Below are positions 1-7,510 of a stretch of DNA of 40,220 bases, piece by piece. Source of the stretch: Oceaniradius stylonematis (GTDB lineage Bacteria > Pseudomonadota > Alphaproteobacteria > Rhizobiales > Rhizobiaceae); NCBI RefSeq assembly GCF_003149475.2, contig NZ_QFWV02000008.1:48674-88893 (forward strand). The letters run 5' to 3'. Both the position numbers and the translations under genes were made by a program. Under the pieces are notes generated by a model. That model did not search any database, was not told where the DNA came from, and was given only the letters and a program-made list of their open reading frames with translations. The number at the start of each line of letters is the position of its first letter. Position 1 is the first letter of the stretch.

Positions 1-205
1 TACAGCCATTGTTCATCTCGAAGATTTCTTCGTCGGCATCCACGACCAGATCGTTGTCGATGCCCACCTCGCCGAACTCGTTGACGATGACGGCGTATTT
101 CTTGCCGTGATCCTCGGTCAGGATGCGGTTCAGAAGCGTCGTCTTGCCGGCGCCCAGATAGCCGGTCAGCACGGTGACGGGCGTCTTGTCGGTTGCCATG
201 TCCAT
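1..205 (-). CDS. CobW/COG0523-family metallochaperone GTPase (partial)
   Basis: Only the N-terminal 68 residues are in the window; the gene runs off the left edge. The start ATG is preceded by GGAAGG about nine bases upstream, and the protein begins [20 protein letters not shown], with a P-loop GYLGAGKTT at residues 15-23. [11 protein letters not shown] segment follows, then NNGC near residue 65, which lies at the position of the CxCC-type metal-binding motif of this family. COG0523 (G3E) GTPases deliver or insert metal ions, often zinc or cobalt, into target proteins. It follows the flavin reductase genes in the same direction after an 88-base gap, so it may be the last gene of that operon or have its own start. 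The neighbouring amidohydrolase is a plausible metal client, but that is inference. Confidence 0.85.
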   Translation of the reverse strand, partial: MDMATDKTPVTVLTGYLGAGKTTLLNRILTEDHGKKYAVIVNEFGEVGIDNDLVVDADEEIFEMNNGC

Positions 206-234
206 GGGGAAAGCCTTCCTGCCCTGCGGGCGAA

Positions 235-252
235 ACATCTGGCCGCAGATGT
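235..252 (-). other. Short hairpin between the catabolic operon and the CobW gene
   Basis: Perfect 7-bp arms ACATCTG / CAGATGT surround a 4-base loop. On the minus strand the stem is followed by only three T residues, so it is at best a weak terminator. It may partly separate expression of the GTPase gene from the flavin reductase genes. Confidence 0.3.
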
Positions 253-293
253 GCGACGAAGCCGGTCACAATTCAAGGGCGCCGCCGAGCCGC

Positions 294-878
294 CTAAAAG
301 GCCAGCATCTTGTCGCGCACACGCGCCAGAAACGCCGCGCGGCTTTGGGGCGTCGACACATCCATCAGATAGTGCGCCATGAAGACGGTCTTGCAGCGCT
401 TGTGAAACAGCGCCCGCATGCCTCGGCTCAGTGTGCGTCTGCCCGGATGGCCGACCATGTGGGACCACCATTTCGGCGCGCCGCAGGTCGTCACGATGCC
501 GAGTTTTCGGATGTGCGTCATTTTCGGGCTGATCCGGCCTGTATCCTTTGCGATGTCGAAGGTGATCTCCGGCGTCCAGACCCGGTCCAGCCAGCCTTTG
601 AGCATCGCCGGCAGCCCGTACCACCAGGTCGGATAGACGAACACCATCGCATCGGCCCATTTGAGGTGTTCGGCATGGTCGGGCAGCGGATGCGGATTGC
701 CGTCATCATTGTAGGTCCGCCGCTCATCGCACCCCATGACGGGATCGAACCCCATATCGTAGAGATCGAGCAGCCGCGTCTCATGGCCCGCCTCGCCGAG
801 CGCCGCCATCACCGTGTCGCGCAGCGCCGCACAGAAGCTTTCCGGCACCGGGTGGCTGTAGATGACCAGAACGCGCAT
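294..878 (-). CDS. NAD(P)H oxidoreductase, flavodoxin-like fold (copy A)
   Basis: A 194-residue protein of the NAD(P)H dehydrogenase (quinone)/ flavodoxin-like family (NQO1, MdaB, KefF type). These bind FMN or FAD and pass two electrons from NAD(P)H to quinones, nitro or azo groups. The N-terminus MRVLVIYSHPVPESF is the beta1-loop phosphate-binding segment with SHP. VYPTWWYGLPAMLKGWLDRV (about residues 100-119) is the family's flavin-contact signature. The start overlaps the stop of copy B by one base (TGATG), so the two are translationally coupled. The paralogue beside it points to a local duplication. The substrate is unknown; a role in an oxidation step of the surrounding pathway is inferred. 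Confidence 0.85.
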   Translation of the reverse strand: MRVLVIYSHPVPESFCAALRDTVMAALGEAGHETRLLDLYDMGFDPVMGCDERRTYNDDGNPHPLPDHAEHLKWADAMVFVYPTWWYGLPAMLKGWLDRVWTPEITFDIAKDTGRISPKMTHIRKLGIVTTCGAPKWWSHMVGHPGRRTLSRGMRALFHKRCKTVFMAHYLMDVSTPQSRAAFLARVRDKMLAF

Positions 879-1459
879 CAGAACCGGTCCATCGCCTGGC
901 CGACCCGGTGCATGAACCGCCGGCGCGTTTCATCGGTCGAGCGGTTCATGTCGTAATGGGCAAGGTAGGAGAACGGCGCGCCGGGCTTGACGATCACCCG
1001 CAGCACCCGGTTGGCCAGCTTGCGCGGCGGATCGCCCATCAGGATGGCACGGGTGCGCGAGCCGCCATAGGTGGTGATCACCGCCACCTTGCCGATATTG
1101 TGCAGGCACGGTCGCACCTGGCCCTGATCCATCGTGAACGAGACGCCCGGCAGGAACACGCGGTCGAAATAGCCCTTGAGCATCGCCGGATAGCCGAAAT
1201 TCCAGACCGGATAGCACAGCACCAATGCGTCGGCGGCGCGCAGCCGGTCGACATGGCCCTGGACCGGCGCCGTGTTTGCCCCGATGTCGTGATAACCGAG
1301 CCGCTCTTCACGCGTCAGCCGCGGATCGAAATCCTCGGCATAAAGGTTGCAATCGTCCACATCATGGCCCGCCGCCTCTAGTCGCTCGACGGCCCGCCTG
1401 TGCAGCGCGCCGTTGAAGCTCTCGGAGACCGGATGCGCATGCAGCACGAGGACGCGCAT
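878..1459 (-). CDS. NAD(P)H oxidoreductase, flavodoxin-like fold (copy B)
   Basis: A 193-residue paralogue of the next gene with the same architecture: MRVLVLHAHPVSESF at the N-terminus and CYPVWNFGYPAMLKGYFDRV at about residues 101-120. The C-terminal third (YLAHYDMN and a following Arg-rich helix) also aligns with copy A. It starts on the base immediately after the stop of the FAD oxidoreductase gene, so the two genes abut with no gap. The copies have diverged clearly, which argues for different substrates or a heteromer rather than a recent duplication. The reaction in this operon is unknown. Confidence 0.85.
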   Translation of the reverse strand: MRVLVLHAHPVSESFNGALHRRAVERLEAAGHDVDDCNLYAEDFDPRLTREERLGYHDIGANTAPVQGHVDRLRAADALVLCYPVWNFGYPAMLKGYFDRVFLPGVSFTMDQGQVRPCLHNIGKVAVITTYGGSRTRAILMGDPPRKLANRVLRVIVKPGAPFSYLAHYDMNRSTDETRRRFMHRVGQAMDRF

Positions 1460-2866
1460 TCAACCGGCCTTCTGCAATCCCTTGAACAGCCAGACACCGC
1501 CTGAATCGAAATCATAATCCGGATCGTCCCAGGCGATCATCTTGCCCGGATTGAGCAGGCCCTTGGGGTCAGCCTCGCGCTTGAAGGCGAGTTGCACCGC
1601 ATCGGTCTGCTTCATGCCGCCCTCTTCGAGCGTGTAGCGGTGCGGGTTGAAGATCGGCGCGCCGGTGGCGTTGAAGATGTCCATGATCTCCTCGAGCCGT
1701 TCTTCGGTCGAATAGCGCACCATGGGCAGGCCAAAGCAGGTCACATCGCCGTCGAACCGCACGAATTCGAGATGGTCGATCACCTCGCCTTCGAACCGGG
1801 TGTGCAACTCCTCGACCAACGCAAGCTGGTTGGGGAACGGATAGAGCACCTGCAGATAGGTGATCGCCGGATCGACTCGAAGTCCGCGCAGCGTGGTGTG
1901 GTTCCACGCCAGTTCATAGGCCGGCGGCAGGCCCTTCAGATCGTCGGCGCTCGTCTCCGACTGGTTGAAGGCGATGCGTCCGCCATGATCGCCGGCAAAG
2001 GCCAGAAACGCATCCAGCGACTGCGGCGCCACCATGACGAGCACGGTGTTCTCGCCTTGCTTCAGAAACTTCCGGTGCCGCTTGAAATAGTCGTACGGCG
2101 CGGGCGCGGCGACCACTGCATTGAGTTTGAGCAGGATGCCGTCCTGCCGGCCCAGTTCGTTGGCGAACCGCGCCGCCTCCATGAAATCGTCGAAGGCGAC
2201 GATCACGTCGGCCCAATCATAGGCCGTTGTCAACGGCATCTCGACTTCGGTGATGATGCCGTTGGTGCCGTAGGCATGGGTAACCTTGTGCAGATCCGCG
2301 CCTGTCAGTTCGAGCACGCGCGGCTCGGCTTCCATCGTCACGACACGCAGCCGGATGACATTGCCCCAGTCGCGCAGGCCACCCCAGCGGATCGAGCCAA
2401 CCCCGCCCGACCCGCCGGCAATGAAGCCGCCAATGGTCGCTGTGTGGGCGGTTGAAGGGTGCATCCGAAGCTCCTGATTGGATTCGGCTTTTGCCGCCTT
2501 GTCGAGGTCCGAGCAGATAACGCCCGGCCCGCACACCACCCGGCCCGGCGCGATCTCCTTGATTTCGTTCATGTCGGCAAGCGAGAGCACCACCCCGCCC
2601 GACAGCGGCATGGCCTGGCCGTAATTGCCGGTGCCCGTGCCGCGCGGCGTCACCGGCACGTCATGGGCAAAACAGGCCTTCAGGACGCGGATCAGTTCGT
2701 CCTCGTCCTTCGGCGAGACGATCAGATCGCCCGTCACATGGTCGAGCCGCTCCTTGAGCACGGGCGAATACCAGTAGAAGTCCCGGCTCTTCTGCTGGAC
2801 GATCTTCTCATTGTCCTCGATCCTGATCCCGTCGATCGCAGCGCGCAGCGCATCCAGATTGCCCAT
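1460..2866 (-). CDS. FAD-linked oxidoreductase, GlcD/FAD_binding_4 type
   Basis: A 468-residue protein with a PCMH-type FAD-binding domain (about residues 40-220) and an FAD-oxidase C-terminal half. PRGTGTGNYGQAMPLSGG near residues 73-90 is the pyrophosphate loop of this fold. STAHTATIGGFIAGGSGGVG near residues 138-157 is the second FAD contact. Relatives such as glycolate oxidase subunit GlcD, D-lactate dehydrogenase and alkyl-DHAP synthase oxidise 2-hydroxy acids or similar substrates. The start has GGAG seven bases upstream and lies three bases after the amidohydrolase stop. Iron-sulfur partners (GlcE/GlcF) are absent, so it probably acts alone or with the two flavin reductases downstream. 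The substrate is unknown. Confidence 0.85.
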   Translation of the reverse strand: MGNLDALRAAIDGIRIEDNEKIVQQKSRDFYWYSPVLKERLDHVTGDLIVSPKDEDELIRVLKACFAHDVPVTPRGTGTGNYGQAMPLSGGVVLSLADMNEIKEIAPGRVVCGPGVICSDLDKAAKAESNQELRMHPSTAHTATIGGFIAGGSGGVGSIRWGGLRDWGNVIRLRVVTMEAEPRVLELTGADLHKVTHAYGTNGIITEVEMPLTTAYDWADVIVAFDDFMEAARFANELGRQDGILLKLNAVVAAPAPYDYFKRHRKFLKQGENTVLVMVAPQSLDAFLAFAGDHGGRIAFNQSETSADDLKGLPPAYELAWNHTTLRGLRVDPAITYLQVLYPFPNQLALVEELHTRFEGEVIDHLEFVRFDGDVTCFGLPMVRYSTEERLEEIMDIFNATGAPIFNPHRYTLEEGGMKQTDAVQLAFKREADPKGLLNPGKMIAWDDPDYDFDSGGVWLFKGLQKAG

Positions 2867-2869
2867 GGT

Positions 2870-4180
2870 CTACTCCATCAGATGGTCGAGTTCGTCGTAG
2901 GCCGGAATGGTGCGGTCGATCAACGCGCCATTGCGAATGACCATGCGATTGGCCTCGGGCCGCGACAGGAGTTCGGTCCATGACCGCCCTTCATAGAGGA
3001 TCAGGTCGGCGGGCTCGCCCACCGCGATCCGGCCATGGGCGGCGTCGAGCCCCATCGCTGCGGCGGGGTTGGCGAAAACCGTCTTCGGCCAGTCGCCGAC
3101 CGGATGGTCGAAATGGCAGATGCGCGTCGCCATCCGGTAGACTTCGAGCATGTCGAGATCGCCATAGGCGTAGAACGGATCGCGCGTATTGTCCGAGGCG
3201 ACGGCGACATTGATGCCGCGTGCGGCCATCTCGTGCAGCAGCGTGACCCCGCGCCAGCGCGGCGTCGTGCCGTCCGTGCGGCGGTCCTGCAGATAGAGAT
3301 TGCACATGGGCAGCGAGACGACCGAGATGTTCTGCGCCGCCACCGCGTCGAGCGTCGCCAGAACCTCGGCGTCCGGCTGGCGCGCCAGCGAACAGCAATG
3401 GCCGACAAGGATCTGGCCGTCAAAACGGTGCCGCGCTGCTGCATCGGCAATGTGCCGCAGCGCGCGCGCATCCACATCGCCGGTCTCGTCGGCGTGAAAA
3501 TCGAGGTCGAGGCCATGCTCTATGGCGGCAGCGAAGATGCGGTCGAGCAGCGCGTCCAGATCGGGCACCATATAGGCAACCGCGCCCAGCATGCCGCCGG
3601 CAGCCGCCACCCGGCTGGCGAGCGTTGCGAACCAGTCCGCATCGCGGACCCCCTCGATCCCCAGCAGGCACGCGCCCTGCAGCTCGATCCGCCCGGCCCA
3701 GCGCTCCCGCATCGCCTCGAACACCGGCCAGGAAATCGCATCCTGCGGCGAAATCGAATCGAGGTGCGTCCGAACCGCGCGCGTGCCATGGGCGTAAGCG
3801 CATCTGAGGCCGAACTCCATGCGCGCTTCGACATCGCCCGCCGACCAGTGGGCGACGCGATCCTCGCCGACGCTTTCAAGCGCGCCCATGAACGTGCCGT
3901 CCGGATTGGGACGGCGCGGCCAGATGTGACCCTTGTCCAGATGGGTGTGGCAATCGGTGAAGCACGGCGAAACGATCCGCCCGGCCATGTCGTTTTCGGC
4001 CCGGCGCACATCTGCCGCCGCCGGCACGATCGAGCCGATCCGGCCGTCGACGATCTCGATATCGTAAAGGCCGAACCCGTCCGTGTCGTGGCTGGCCGAC
4101 GGCGCGGCAAGCCACGAAGCGTGCAGGCGCACGCGGCTCAGCGAGAAGCCGAAATTTCGCGTAACCAGTTCCTTGGCCAC
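2870..4180 (-). CDS. Amidohydrolase, cytosine deaminase (CodA)-like
   Basis: A 436-residue amidohydrolase-superfamily protein, close in length to E. coli CodA (about 427). Visible metal and catalytic motifs in order are DCHTHLDKGH (about 75-84), FHADETGD (about 226-233, HxDE), VGHCCS (about 258-263) and ASDNTRDPF (about 328-336). LPMCNLYLQDR corresponds to CodA's NPLVNIHLQGR substrate loop. Relatives hydrolyse the ring C-N bond of cytosine, creatinine, isocytosine or N-isopropylammelide, releasing ammonia. The start is GTG, chosen because GGAG lies six bases upstream; the permease stop TAG directly precedes it. Position in a sigma-54-driven ABC transporter operon suggests deamination of an imported N-heterocycle. 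The exact substrate cannot be read from sequence. Confidence 0.85.
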   Translation of the reverse strand: MAKELVTRNFGFSLSRVRLHASWLAAPSASHDTDGFGLYDIEIVDGRIGSIVPAAADVRRAENDMAGRIVSPCFTDCHTHLDKGHIWPRRPNPDGTFMGALESVGEDRVAHWSAGDVEARMEFGLRCAYAHGTRAVRTHLDSISPQDAISWPVFEAMRERWAGRIELQGACLLGIEGVRDADWFATLASRVAAAGGMLGAVAYMVPDLDALLDRIFAAAIEHGLDLDFHADETGDVDARALRHIADAAARHRFDGQILVGHCCSLARQPDAEVLATLDAVAAQNISVVSLPMCNLYLQDRRTDGTTPRWRGVTLLHEMAARGINVAVASDNTRDPFYAYGDLDMLEVYRMATRICHFDHPVGDWPKTVFANPAAAMGLDAAHGRIAVGEPADLILYEGRSWTELLSRPEANRMVIRNGALIDRTIPAYDELDHLME

Positions 4181-5053
4181 CTAATGCTCCTGGCTCAGCG
4201 CGCTCTCGTGCCAGCGCCGCAGGATGCGGTTGGACAGCCAGCTCAGCGCCAGGAAGATCACGATGCCGGTAAACGAGATCAGGATCAGCGCGGCGAACAG
4301 GCGCGGCGCGTTGAGCCGGTAGCCCGCCTCGATGATGCGGCTGGCGAGGCCGGACGACTGGCCGGCCGATCCCGCGACGAATTCGGCGACCACCGCGCCG
4401 ATCAGGGCCAGCCCGCCGGCGATCTTCAGCCCGCCCAGGAAATAGGGCATCGCGGCAGGCAGCCGCAGATGCCAAAGCGTCTGCCAGCGCGTCGCGCCGT
4501 TCAGCTTGAACAGGTCGAGCAGGTTGCGGTCGACGGAATTGAGCCCGAGCGTGGTGTTCGACAGGATCGGGAAGAAGGCGACGATCCATGCGCACAGCAG
4601 GAGCTTGGCCGTCTGGTTCTCCACATAGATGTTGATCAGCGGGAAGATGGCGACGATCGGCGTGACCTGAAGGATCACCGCGAACGGAAAAAAGCTCATC
4701 TCCACCCATTTCGACTGGGTGAACAGCACCGACAGGCCGACCCCGCCGGCCACCGCCAGCAAGAGCGACAGGAAGGTGATCTTCAGCGTCACCCAGAGCG
4801 AGGAGAACAAAAGCCCCGCATCGGCGACCAGCGTTTCCAGCACGACGCCTGGCCGCGGCAGGATGAAATGCGGAATGTCGTTCCACACGCAGATGCGGTC
4901 CCAAAGCCAGATCGCGGTGACCATGATCATCAGGGGCAGCGCCCAACGGCCGATCTTCTCGAACCGCCTTTGACGCCGGCGGGCCAACTCCTCCGCATCG
5001 GCGCCGGCCAGCGCATCGGCCTGCATCGGCGCGGGCGCCTCAATGGTCGACAT
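4181..5053 (-). CDS. ABC transporter permease, SsuC/TauC/ThiX type
   Basis: About 290 residues with roughly six membrane spans and the BPD_transp_1 fold. It has a cytoplasmic N-terminal stretch, then WALPLMIMVTAIWLWDRICV as the first span. The EAA-like coupling loop is around NGATRWQTLWHLRLPAAMPY. The ATG was preferred over a GTG two codons upstream because GGAGG ends six bases before the ATG, whereas the GTG overlaps that ribosome-binding site. It overlaps the end of the ATPase gene by 14 bases. With its ATPase and binding protein it forms a small-molecule importer of the nitrate/sulfonate/pyrimidine-precursor class. Confidence 0.88.
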   Translation of the reverse strand: MSTIEAPAPMQADALAGADAEELARRRQRRFEKIGRWALPLMIMVTAIWLWDRICVWNDIPHFILPRPGVVLETLVADAGLLFSSLWVTLKITFLSLLLAVAGGVGLSVLFTQSKWVEMSFFPFAVILQVTPIVAIFPLINIYVENQTAKLLLCAWIVAFFPILSNTTLGLNSVDRNLLDLFKLNGATRWQTLWHLRLPAAMPYFLGGLKIAGGLALIGAVVAEFVAGSAGQSSGLASRIIEAGYRLNAPRLFAALILISFTGIVIFLALSWLSNRILRRWHESALSQEH

Positions 5054-5852
5054 GGCCACCCTCCACCGGATCGAGCCCCATCGCCGCGCGCAGCATTGTC
5101 GATGCGCTGCGCATCACATGGGCATAGCCTTCGGACGTGCGGAAAGACTCGCTGCGCGGATAAGGCGCGTCGACCGCCATCTGGTCGAACACCCGGCCCG
5201 GATTGGCGGCCATCACCACGATCCGGCTCGCCAGATAGACGCTCTCGAACACCGAATGGGTGACGAAGATCACCGTGAAGCGCTCCTTTTCCCACAATGC
5301 CAGAAGGTCGTTGTTGAGCTGGTTGCGGGTGATCTCGTCGAGCGCCGCGAACGGTTCGTCCATCAACAGGACGCGCGGCCGCGTCACCAGCGCGCGGGCG
5401 ATCGAGGTGCGCATCTTCATGCCGCCCGACAGTTCGCGCGGCACCGCCTCCTCAAAGCCCGTCAGATTGACCTGTTCGAGCACCGCCGCGACCCGGTCGC
5501 GCGCCGCATCGCGCGACACGCCCTGCAGGCGCAGCGGCAGCCAGACATTGTCGTAAACCGTCGCCCAGGGCATCAGCGTCGGCTCCTGAAAGACAAAGCC
5601 GACATCGGTCTTGCCCATGGGCGGGCCGAACCATTCGAGCCGGCCGGCGCTGGGCGCCGAAAGCCCGGCAATCAGCCTCAGGGCCGTCGACTTGCCGCAG
5701 CCCGACGGCCCCAGAAGCGACAGGAAATCGCCCTGGTTGATGGTCATGTCGACATCGCGCAGCGCGACGACATCGCCGAATGCCTTGCCGACGCCGCGCA
5801 ACACCAGTTGCGTGTCGCCGGTTTCGGCCTCGATTGATGGCGCCGCGCTCAC
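5040..5852 (-). CDS. ABC transporter ATP-binding protein, SsuB/TauB type
   Basis: A 270-residue ATPase with Walker A GPSGCGKST (about 49-57), Q-loop FQEPTLMPW, signature LSGGM, Walker B VLLMDEPFAALDE and switch His in FVTHSVFESV. The MPW motif after the Q-loop and the LSGGMK signature are typical of the nitrate/sulfonate/taurine subfamily. The start is GTG without an obvious Shine-Dalgarno sequence; it lies 15 bases after the binding-protein stop, so coupling is likely. It energises import of the ligand captured by the upstream binding protein. Confidence 0.9.
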   Translation of the reverse strand: MSAAPSIEAETGDTQLVLRGVGKAFGDVVALRDVDMTINQGDFLSLLGPSGCGKSTALRLIAGLSAPSAGRLEWFGPPMGKTDVGFVFQEPTLMPWATVYDNVWLPLRLQGVSRDAARDRVAAVLEQVNLTGFEEAVPRELSGGMKMRTSIARALVTRPRVLLMDEPFAALDEITRNQLNNDLLALWEKERFTVIFVTHSVFESVYLASRIVVMAANPGRVFDQMAVDAPYPRSESFRTSEGYAHVMRSASTMLRAAMGLDPVEGGHVDH

Positions 5853-5867
5853 CGCGTGCTCGTCCGG

Positions 5868-6860
5868 TCAGGGCTTGAGATCAAGCCCGAGCCCCTGATT
5901 GACATAGTCGAGCGTATAGGCCGCCGAGATATCGATGCCTTCGGCCGCAACGCCCGCCGAAACCATCTTCTCGTAGAAGCTCTGCATGCGTTCGTCGGTC
6001 ATCGCGCCGATGCCCATCGTTTCGGTGTCGCCCGAATCGACGATGCCATACTCTTTCAGCTTGTTGATCGAAAAGGCGATCTGCTCGTCGCTCATGTCGG
6101 GATTGTCGGCCTGGATCAGCGCGTTGGCGGCGGCGTTGTCGCCATAAAGGTAGTTGTACCAGCCCAGGATCGAGCCCTCGACGAAGCATTTGACCGCCTC
6201 GGGCTTCTCGTCGATCGACGCCTGCATCACCTCGATCGTCGTCGAATAGGTGTCGAAGCCGAAATCGGCGACCAGGAACAGGTTCGGCACGAACCCGCCT
6301 TCCCGCTCGACGGCGAACGGCTCCGATGTGATGTAGCCCTGCTGCACGGAGCGCGGATTGGCGATGAACGGAGCGGGATTGAACGTGTAGGGCACGCGCT
6401 TGGACGCATCGAACCCGAATTCGGTGATCATCCATTGATAGTAGCTCTGAAAGCCCTGATCGCCGAGGATGAACTCGTCCGCTTCCTTGAGGTCCTCGAA
6501 ACTGTCGAAGCCCTGGTCCGGATGGGTCATCAGCACCTGCGGTTCCTTCTGGAACGAGGCCGCGACGACCACCACCGGAATGTCCTGTTCGACCGCCGAG
6601 AAGGCTTCGAGCATGTTGCCGCCCATATGCGCGTCGATCCGGCCGGCGAGCAGCAGCGCGCGATTGTTGACCTGCGGTCCGCCCTGCTGGATTTCGACAT
6701 CGAGGCCGCACGCCTCGTAGGTGCCGTCGGCCACCGATTGGTAGAAGCCGCCATGTTCCGGCTGGGCCAGCCAGTTGGTGCCGAACACGAACTTGTCCGC
6801 GGCGTGCGCGCCCGATGCGGCAAAGGCCAGTGCGGTCGTGGCAAGAAGGATGCGTTTCAT
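5868..6860 (-). CDS. ABC transporter substrate-binding protein, NMT1/THI5-like
   Basis: A 330-residue periplasmic protein. MKRILLATTALAFAASGAHA is a signal peptide with an AHA cleavage site, and AAGGTG lies upstream of this ATG. The mature part starts KFVFGTNWLAQPEHGGFYQS, the NMT1/SsuA-like first strand. Longer in-frame starts lie upstream of the signal peptide and inside the presumed leader, so they were not used. NMT1-type proteins bind formylaminopyrimidine-type thiamine precursors, riboflavin, taurine, aliphatic sulfonates or aromatic acids. The linked CodA-like hydrolase favours a ring-shaped nitrogen compound. It is the first gene after the sigma-54 promoter. Confidence 0.88.
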   Translation of the reverse strand: MKRILLATTALAFAASGAHAADKFVFGTNWLAQPEHGGFYQSVADGTYEACGLDVEIQQGGPQVNNRALLLAGRIDAHMGGNMLEAFSAVEQDIPVVVVAASFQKEPQVLMTHPDQGFDSFEDLKEADEFILGDQGFQSYYQWMITEFGFDASKRVPYTFNPAPFIANPRSVQQGYITSEPFAVEREGGFVPNLFLVADFGFDTYSTTIEVMQASIDEKPEAVKCFVEGSILGWYNYLYGDNAAANALIQADNPDMSDEQIAFSINKLKEYGIVDSGDTETMGIGAMTDERMQSFYEKMVSAGVAAEGIDISAAYTLDYVNQGLGLDLKP

Positions 6861-6938
6861 CGATGACACCTTTTTTGTTGGCATGGCGGCGCGGCGTGAG
6901 GCACCGGCCCGGCCATGCTTGTCCGATGCCGATGAGGA

Positions 6939-6954
6939 TGCAAGCCCCGTGCCA
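6939..6954 (-). promoter_or_regulatory. Sigma-54 (RpoN) promoter of the N-compound operon
   Basis: The minus strand reads TGGCACGGGGCTTGCA, which matches the RpoN consensus TGGCACG-N4-TTGCW at every defined position, with the -24 GG and -12 GC at the required spacing. A start site about 11 bases downstream would lie near 6929 and leave a leader of about 70 bases before the binding-protein ATG. Sigma-54 promoters need an enhancer-binding activator; NtrC is the usual one for nitrogen scavenging, but the activator is inferred. The -12 element also forms one arm of an inverted repeat, GGATGCAA (6936-6943) with TTGCATCC (6984-6991). Confidence 0.85.
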
Positions 6955-7039
6955 GCGCGGCAGCGTTGAAGACCGCCACGCTTTTGCATCCCTGTCGAGG
7001 GGCCGGACGCGATGATCACAGGCAATCGGCGATGCTGGC

Positions 7040-7090
7040 GGCATGTGATGCCTTGTCATCGCGCCGCGCATTTGCATGATCGGCCCGATC
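7040..7090. promoter_or_regulatory. Two dyads in the divergent control region, candidate activator/operator sites
   Basis: GGCAT-GTG-ATGCC (7040-7052) and GATCGG-C-CCGATC (7078-7090) are perfect short dyads. They lie about 100-140 bases upstream of the sigma-54 start on the minus strand, the usual distance for enhancer sites, and the second lies just before ridA on the plus strand. Neither matches the NtrC half-site GCACC well, so the protein is unknown. No other structure was seen in the 248-base divergent gap apart from these and the promoter. Confidence 0.35.
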
Positions 7091-7108
7091 CACCGGGGAC
7101 CAGACCGA

Positions 7109-7510
7109 ATGCTCATTCACCGCACGCCGGACACGATCCGCGCACCCTTCGCCAAATACAGCCATGCGGTCGAAGTCCCGCCGGGCACGCGTCTCCTGTT
7201 CTGCTCCGGCCAGCTCGGCATCGCGCCGGACGACGAGGTGCCGGCCGGCACCGAACCGCAGACCCGGCTTTGCTTTTCCAACATCGACGCGATCCTGCGC
7301 GATGCGGGCATGAGCCTTGAGAACATCGTGCGCATCAATGCGTTCGTCACGGGCCGCGAGCATCTGGCGCCCTATATGAAGGTGCGCGATGAACTGTTCG
7401 GCGACCCCGCGCCGGCTTCGACGCTGATGATCGTGTCGGGCTTTGCGCGGCCCGAATTCACCGTCGAGATCGAGGCGATCGCCGCCGCGCGCGCAGGAGA
7501 CACTCCATGA
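7109..7510 (+). CDS. RidA (YjgF/YER057c/UK114) family protein
   Basis: A 133-residue RidA-family protein. RidA enzymes hydrolyse reactive enamines and imines to ketones plus ammonia; RutC-type members act in pyrimidine degradation. LFCSGQLGIAPDDEVP and the later Glu/Arg-containing segments fit the fold, and the C-terminus ends with FTVEIEAIAAAR as in family members. The start ATG is preceded by GGGGA about ten bases upstream; a longer ATG 33 bases earlier has no ribosome-binding site. It overlaps the creatininase-family gene by four bases (ATGA). An accessory role in the same nitrogen-compound pathway is inferred. Confidence 0.85.
   Translation: MLIHRTPDTIRAPFAKYSHAVEVPPGTRLLFCSGQLGIAPDDEVPAGTEPQTRLCFSNIDAILRDAGMSLENIVRINAFVTGREHLAPYMKVRDELFGDPAPASTLMIVSGFARPEFTVEIEAIAAARAGDTP

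Noticed and set aside
6861-7108. TPP or other riboswitch in the leader of the THI5-like operon
   Set aside because: Searched by eye for the TPP consensus (CTGAGA, ACC...GGT pairing) on the minus strand; none present. The sigma-54 promoter leaves only about 70 bases of leader.
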